Source: Flavobacteriales bacterium UBA3442
Lineage (GTDB): Bacteria > Bacteroidota > Bacteroidia > Flavobacteriales > Schleiferiaceae
Reading direction: 5' to 3'
DNA: 9,566 bases
Assembly: GCA_002378565.1 (NCBI GenBank)
Contig: DFSH01000082.1
Location: forward strand, 972 to 10,537
Positions within the stretch are counted from its first letter, which is position 1. Every line of letters starts with the position of its first letter. Under the pieces are notes generated by a model. The model did no database searches and had not been told where the DNA came from. It was given only the letters and a program-made list of their open reading frames with translations. The position numbers and the translations under genes are program-made. Below, piece after piece: positions 6,662-9,566 of this stretch.

Positions 6662-7051
6662 ATGAAAAAGCTATTCAGCATCCTATTTGCTATAACCTTA
6701 GTATTCCAAGTGAATGCTCAAGAAGCACCTGAGTCTACAACGAAATCTGTTGCAGTTTCTAGCGCTATTGAAGCTGATGAGCAGCCAGAAGTAAAGAAGT
6801 CTTGTTGCAAGAAATCAGACGAAGCAAAATCAACCTGCAAGGACTCAGACGAAGCAAAGAAGTCTTGCTGCAAGAAGTCAGACGAAGCAAAGTCAAGCTG
6901 CAAAGACTCAGACGAAGCAAAGAAGTCTTGCTGTAAGAAAGATGGAGATAAAGCATCCTGTGACAAGTCCAAGTGCAAACAAGGCACAGAAAAGGCTCAT
7001 GCCTGCACATCTGATTGCGCCACAAGTGGAGATTGCCCTCACAAGAAATAA
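6662..7051 (+). CDS. Exported cysteine-rich repeat protein, putative metal-binding
   Basis: 129 residues from the ATG at 6662; an upstream in-frame alternative start would spoil the signal peptide. Residues 1-19 are a textbook signal peptide (MKKLFSILFA..., cleavage after VNA before Gln20). The mature part is hydrophilic, rich in Lys, Ser, Asp and Glu, and has 13 Cys at 48, 49, 59, 69, 70, 80, 90, 91, 100, 105, 115, 119 and 125. Residues 45-91 follow a 21-residue repeat: KKSCCKKSDEA then KS(T/S)CKDSDEA. The even CC-x9-C-x9-CC spacing suggests a flexible metal chelator, loosely metallothionein-like, although a disulfide-linked structural protein is possible. It is divergent from a Zrg-like transporter operon carrying a DUF3299 protein, which supports a role in metal capture or buffering outside the cytoplasm. 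I do not recognise a named family. It ends at a strong terminator. Confidence 0.8.
   Translation: MKKLFSILFAITLVFQVNAQEAPESTTKSVAVSSAIEADEQPEVKKSCCKKSDEAKSTCKDSDEAKKSCCKKSDEAKSSCKDSDEAKKSCCKKDGDKASCDKSKCKQGTEKAHACTSDCATSGDCPHKK
6794..6940 (+). repeat. 63-bp in-frame tandem repeat, about 2.3 copies
   Basis: Copy 1 spans 6794-6856, copy 2 spans 6857-6919, and a partial copy 3 spans 6920-6940. Copies 1 and 2 differ at five of 63 bases; four changes are silent (Cys and Lys codons) and one changes Thr to Ser. Each copy encodes 21 residues with a CC pair and a single Cys. Half-units are also similar (SDEAK recurs about every 10 residues), implying an older 30-33 bp duplication. Confidence 0.9.
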
Positions 7052-7092
7052 GCATTGATTTCAGGCTAACAAGTCTGAGTCAACTGTTCATG

Positions 7093-7123
7093 CCCACCTG
7101 GCTTTTGCCTGGTGGGTTTTTTT
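7093..7123 (+). terminator. Rho-independent terminator after the cysteine-rich gene
   Basis: CCCACCTGGC, loop TTTT, GCCTGGTGGG: a 10-bp stem with one T-T mismatch, followed directly by seven T residues. It lies 41 bases after the stop at 7051 and separates the small gene from ffh. Confidence 0.9.
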
Positions 7124-7168
7124 ATGCTTTCATTGCACGCAAAGGCGTATTTGCTATGGCACATTGGC

Positions 7169-7176
7169 TAACTTTG
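7169..7176 (+). promoter_or_regulatory. Candidate -7 box (TAACTTTG) of the ffh operon
   Basis: TAACTTTG matches TAnnTTTG exactly and sits 17 bases before the ATG of ffh, just after the upstream terminator. A TTTG at 7150-7153 could be the -33 element, though the 15-base spacing is short for Bacteroidota. The predicted leader is about a dozen bases with no evident Shine-Dalgarno sequence. Confidence 0.5.
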
Positions 7177-7193
7177 CATCCAATCCTAGCATC

Positions 7194-8522
7194 ATGTTTG
7201 AGAACCTAAGTGACAGAATAGAAGGAGCCATTCATCGGCTTAGTGGGCGTAGCAGCATCACAGATATTAACATTGCAGATGCTGTCAAAGACATCCGTAA
7301 GGCCTTGGTAGAGGCAGATGTTAACTACAAAATAGCTAAACGATTCACTGACAAGGTCAAGGCTGACGCCATGGGCGAAAAAGTGATCAAGGCCCTTGAG
7401 CCTGGTCAGGCCATGGTGAAGATTGTTCGCGACAACATGGCTGAGCTGATGGGAGGCACTGCTTCAGAGATTGTTGAGGGCAGTGGACTTCAGACGATCC
7501 TGATGGCTGGACTGCAAGGGTCAGGTAAGACAACCTTCACGGCAAAGCTGGGCAATCGCCTGAAAGCAAAAAAAGGACGAAAAGTGATGCTTGTAGCTGC
7601 AGATGTGCATCGACCTGCAGCAATAGACCAGTTGCAAACCCTGGGTGAATCTATAGGTGTCGAGGTCTTCGCTATGCCTGAAAGCAAAGATCCCGTTTAT
7701 ATTACCAAGCAAGCACAAGTAAAAGCAAAAGCAGAAGGCTTCAACTACCTCATGATTGATACCGCTGGTCGCTTAGCCATCGATGAGGTGATGATGGATG
7801 AAATACGCGCCATTCACGATGCGGTATCTCCGCAGGAAACGCTTTTTGTCGTCGATGCTATGACAGGTCAAGATGCCGTGAACACCGCTAAGGCCTTTCA
7901 TGAGGTGCTGGATTTAAGTGGTGTGGTTCTTACTAAATTGGATGGCGACACAAGAGGTGGAGCAGCCTTGTCGATTCGTTCCGTTGTGGATGTGCCTATT
8001 AAATTCATTGGCACTGGGGAGAAAATGGAGGCTCTGGATGTTTTTCATCCCGAGCGCATGGCAGACCGAATCCTTGGCATGGGTGATGTTCTCACCTTGG
8101 TGGAAAAAGCACAGGAACAGTTTGATGAAGCAGCAGCGCGCAAGGTCTCCAAGAGAATTGCGACCAACACTTTTGGCTTTGATGACTTCCTGGATCAGAT
8201 CCGGCAAATGAAAAAAATGGGCAACATGAAGGACATGATGGGTATGATCCCCGGGATGGGTAAAGCCATGAAGGGGGTTGATATCCCAGATGATGCTTTT
8301 GTGTCCATCGAGGCCATCATTCAATCAATGACACCTGCTGAACGTCGAGATGCAAAGCTAATTAACGGCAGCAGGCGATCGCGCATTGCAATGGGAAGTG
8401 GCACATCCGTAGTTGAGGTCAACAAGTTACTCAAGCAATTTTCAGGCATGAGTAAAATGATGAAAATGATGCAGGGCAAAGGTGGCAAAGCAGCCATGAT
8501 GCAAATGATGAAAGGACGATAA
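7194..8522 (+). CDS. ffh: Signal recognition particle protein Ffh (SRP54)
   Basis: 442 residues from the ATG at 7194; the frame opens further upstream, but MFENLSDRIEGAIHRLSG is the standard Ffh N-terminus. The N domain (about 1-90) is followed by the G domain with G1 GLQGSGKTT (106-114), DTAGR (189-193), TKLDGD (247-252) and GTGEK (273-277). The Met-rich M domain (about 300-442) has MKKMGNMKDMMGMIPGMGK and the SRP-RNA contact region SRRSRIAMGSG (383-393), ending in KMMKMMQ and MMQMMKGR. It binds 4.5S RNA and the signal sequences of nascent membrane proteins and, with FtsY, delivers ribosomes to the Sec translocon in a GTP-dependent way. All motifs are intact and length is normal. The stop TAA abuts the folD ATG with no gap, so the two genes are co-transcribed. 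The SRP RNA gene itself is not visible in the window. Confidence 0.98.
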   Translation: MFENLSDRIEGAIHRLSGRSSITDINIADAVKDIRKALVEADVNYKIAKRFTDKVKADAMGEKVIKALEPGQAMVKIVRDNMAELMGGTASEIVEGSGLQTILMAGLQGSGKTTFTAKLGNRLKAKKGRKVMLVAADVHRPAAIDQLQTLGESIGVEVFAMPESKDPVYITKQAQVKAKAEGFNYLMIDTAGRLAIDEVMMDEIRAIHDAVSPQETLFVVDAMTGQDAVNTAKAFHEVLDLSGVVLTKLDGDTRGGAALSIRSVVDVPIKFIGTGEKMEALDVFHPERMADRILGMGDVLTLVEKAQEQFDEAAARKVSKRIATNTFGFDDFLDQIRQMKKMGNMKDMMGMIPGMGKAMKGVDIPDDAFVSIEAIIQSMTPAERRDAKLINGSRRSRIAMGSGTSVVEVNKLLKQFSGMSKMMKMMQGKGGKAAMMQMMKGR

Positions 8523-9377
8523 ATGGCTACCCTATTGTACGGCAAAGAAGCCGCGACATCCTACAAACAGCAAATCAAGCAAGCTGTTGATTCAGCTCAG
8601 TCAGAAGGTTTAGGGAAACCCCATTTGGCAGCTATCATGGTAGGGGAAGATCCAGCCAGCGCGGCCTATGTCAGGGGTAAGGTGAAGGATTGTGATCAGG
8701 TTGGTTTTGATTCAACGCTAATACGACTTCCAGATAATGTCCCTGAATCTGACCTGCTGGCAGCTATTCATGGCCTCAACAACGACGACGCCATTGATGG
8801 TTTCATTGTGCAATTGCCTTTGCCTGATCACATCGATGACAAGGCCGTCTTGATGGCTATTGATCCCAAAAAGGATGTGGATGGATTCCATCCAGAGAAT
8901 ATTGGCCGAATGGCTCTTGGGTTGTCAACCTATTTGCCGGCCACACCATATGGTATTCAATTGCTTCTCAAGTATTACCAAATAGACCCTTCAGGTCAAC
9001 GTGTATTGGTGATTGGTCGATCTCAAATTGTTGGTTCACCAATGAGCATACTCCTGAGCAGGAATCAGGAAATGGGCAATGCCACTGTGACGCTGGCTCA
9101 TTCTAGAACCATAGACATCAAAGGCATCGCTCAGCAATCAGACATCATCATTGCAGCCCTGGGGAAGCCAGGTTTTGTCACAGCGGACATGGTGAAGAAA
9201 GGTGCCATTGTGATTGATGTTGGTATCAATCGCGTGGACGGCAAATTGGTTGGTGATGTGGACTTTAAACAGGTTGAGTTTGTGGCTTCTGCGATCACAC
9301 CCGTGCCGGGTGGCGTTGGTTTGATGACACGTGTTGGCTTGCTAATGAACACTTTACAAGCAGCTTATGGCCATTGA
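8523..9377 (+). CDS. folD: Bifunctional methylenetetrahydrofolate dehydrogenase/cyclohydrolase FolD
   Basis: A full-length, 284-residue FolD. It interconverts 5,10-methylene-, 5,10-methenyl- and 10-formyl-tetrahydrofolate using NADP(+), supplying one-carbon units for purine and formyl-Met synthesis in the cytosol. The catalytic YVRGK has Tyr49 and Lys53; QLPLP is at 97-101 and DVDGFHP at 118-124. The Rossmann-type GRSQIVGSP is at 165-173 and PVPGGVGLMT at 260-269. The usual PCTP before the cofactor domain is PATP (139-142), a minor variant. The ATG follows the ffh stop directly, with an AAAGGA stretch (8511-8516) at Shine-Dalgarno distance inside the end of ffh. The end overlaps the next start by 11 bases. 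Translation of the three genes is probably coupled. Confidence 0.97.
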   Translation: MATLLYGKEAATSYKQQIKQAVDSAQSEGLGKPHLAAIMVGEDPASAAYVRGKVKDCDQVGFDSTLIRLPDNVPESDLLAAIHGLNNDDAIDGFIVQLPLPDHIDDKAVLMAIDPKKDVDGFHPENIGRMALGLSTYLPATPYGIQLLLKYYQIDPSGQRVLVIGRSQIVGSPMSILLSRNQEMGNATVTLAHSRTIDIKGIAQQSDIIIAALGKPGFVTADMVKKGAIVIDVGINRVDGKLVGDVDFKQVEFVASAITPVPGGVGLMTRVGLLMNTLQAAYGH

Positions 9378-9566
9378 ACAATTGCCATTGATGGAGCATT
9401 TTCGCAGCATTCAGGGCGAGGGCTACCACACAGGGTTGACTTCCTATTTTCTTCGTATTGGCGGCTGTGACGTTGGCTGTCATTGGTGTGACGTTAAGGA
9501 GTCATGGGACGCAAGTAAACATCCGATGACTGAAGTTCAGGCCGTCATCGATTTACCTGCAGAGCA
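9367..9566 (+). CDS. queE: 7-carboxy-7-deazaguanine synthase QueE, N-terminal part (cut by window end)
   Basis: The reading frame from the ATG at 9367 stays open to the last base and gives 66 residues. It begins MAIEQLPLMEHFRSIQGEGY, with the QGEG (16-19) typical of QueE. The radical SAM [4Fe-4S] motif CDVGCHWC follows (C34, C38, C41; the CX3CX2C pattern), then DVKESWDA. QueE converts 6-carboxy-tetrahydropterin to 7-carboxy-7-deazaguanine with SAM, on the route to preQ0 and the tRNA base queuosine. The start lies 11 bases inside the end of folD in another frame, so it is the third gene of the ffh-folD-queE unit. The remainder, expected to be about 140-150 residues, is outside the window. Confidence 0.93.
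   Translation, partial: MAIEQLPLMEHFRSIQGEGYHTGLTSYFLRIGGCDVGCHWCDVKESWDASKHPMTEVQAVIDLPAE

Noticed and set aside
6718..6987. Open frames on the minus strand across the Cys-repeat gene
   Set aside because: Their repeats only reflect the 63-bp DNA repeat; the + frame has a clean signal peptide, Cys periodicity and mostly silent divergence.
7052..7193. Possible small RNA (for example the SRP RNA) upstream of ffh
   Set aside because: Apart from the terminator and the promoter box, the 142 bases show no SRP RNA-like tetraloop hairpin or other conserved fold.
7164..7193. Ten-codon N-terminal extension of Ffh from a TTG
   Set aside because: It overlaps the -7 box, and the standard Ffh N-terminus begins at MFENLSDR.
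7914..8324. 136-codon open frame on the minus strand inside ffh
   Set aside because: Mirror of the Ffh M-domain coding sequence; its His-rich content is the complement of Met, Gly and Asp codons.

Overview
The window reads as a piece of a Bacteroidota chromosome, probably from a Flavobacteriales-like lineage. The reasons are the Bacteroidota-type -7 promoter boxes (TAnnTTTG) in front of several genes, few Shine-Dalgarno sequences, a dihydroorotase-like protein with the altered active site that I remember from this phylum, and the order ffh-folD-queE. These rest on recognition by eye; no search was run. Ten protein genes are visible, eight complete and interior and one cut at each end. I see no tRNA, rRNA, CRISPR array, insertion sequence or phage gene, and no gene-free stretch longer than 300 bases.

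Left part (1-3102): the 3' part of an AT-rich SPFH/band 7 membrane-scaffold gene (+) converges on a long conserved gene of unknown function (-). That gene is divergent from a PhnP-like metallo-beta-lactamase-fold phosphodiesterase (+).

Middle part (3099-6583, minus strand): a tightly overlapping four-gene operon. In transcription order it encodes an ABC ATPase, an FtsX/MacB-type permease, a small exported DUF3299-like protein carrying CFFCGGAGPES, and a dihydroorotase homologue whose metal-binding HxH is replaced by RSQ. The first three resemble the Zur-regulated Zrg-type transporter gene sets of gammaproteobacteria, which points to metal, perhaps zinc, handling. Directly divergent from this operon is a small exported protein with 13 cysteines, partly in 21-residue tandem repeats, ending at a clear rho-independent terminator. 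The two transcription units together look like a metal-homeostasis locus and are the most interesting part of the window.

Right part (7194-9566, plus strand): ffh (SRP GTPase), folD (one-carbon folate metabolism) and the start of queE (7-deazaguanine synthesis) abut or overlap and look like one housekeeping operon, started by a good TAnnTTTG box just downstream of the terminator.
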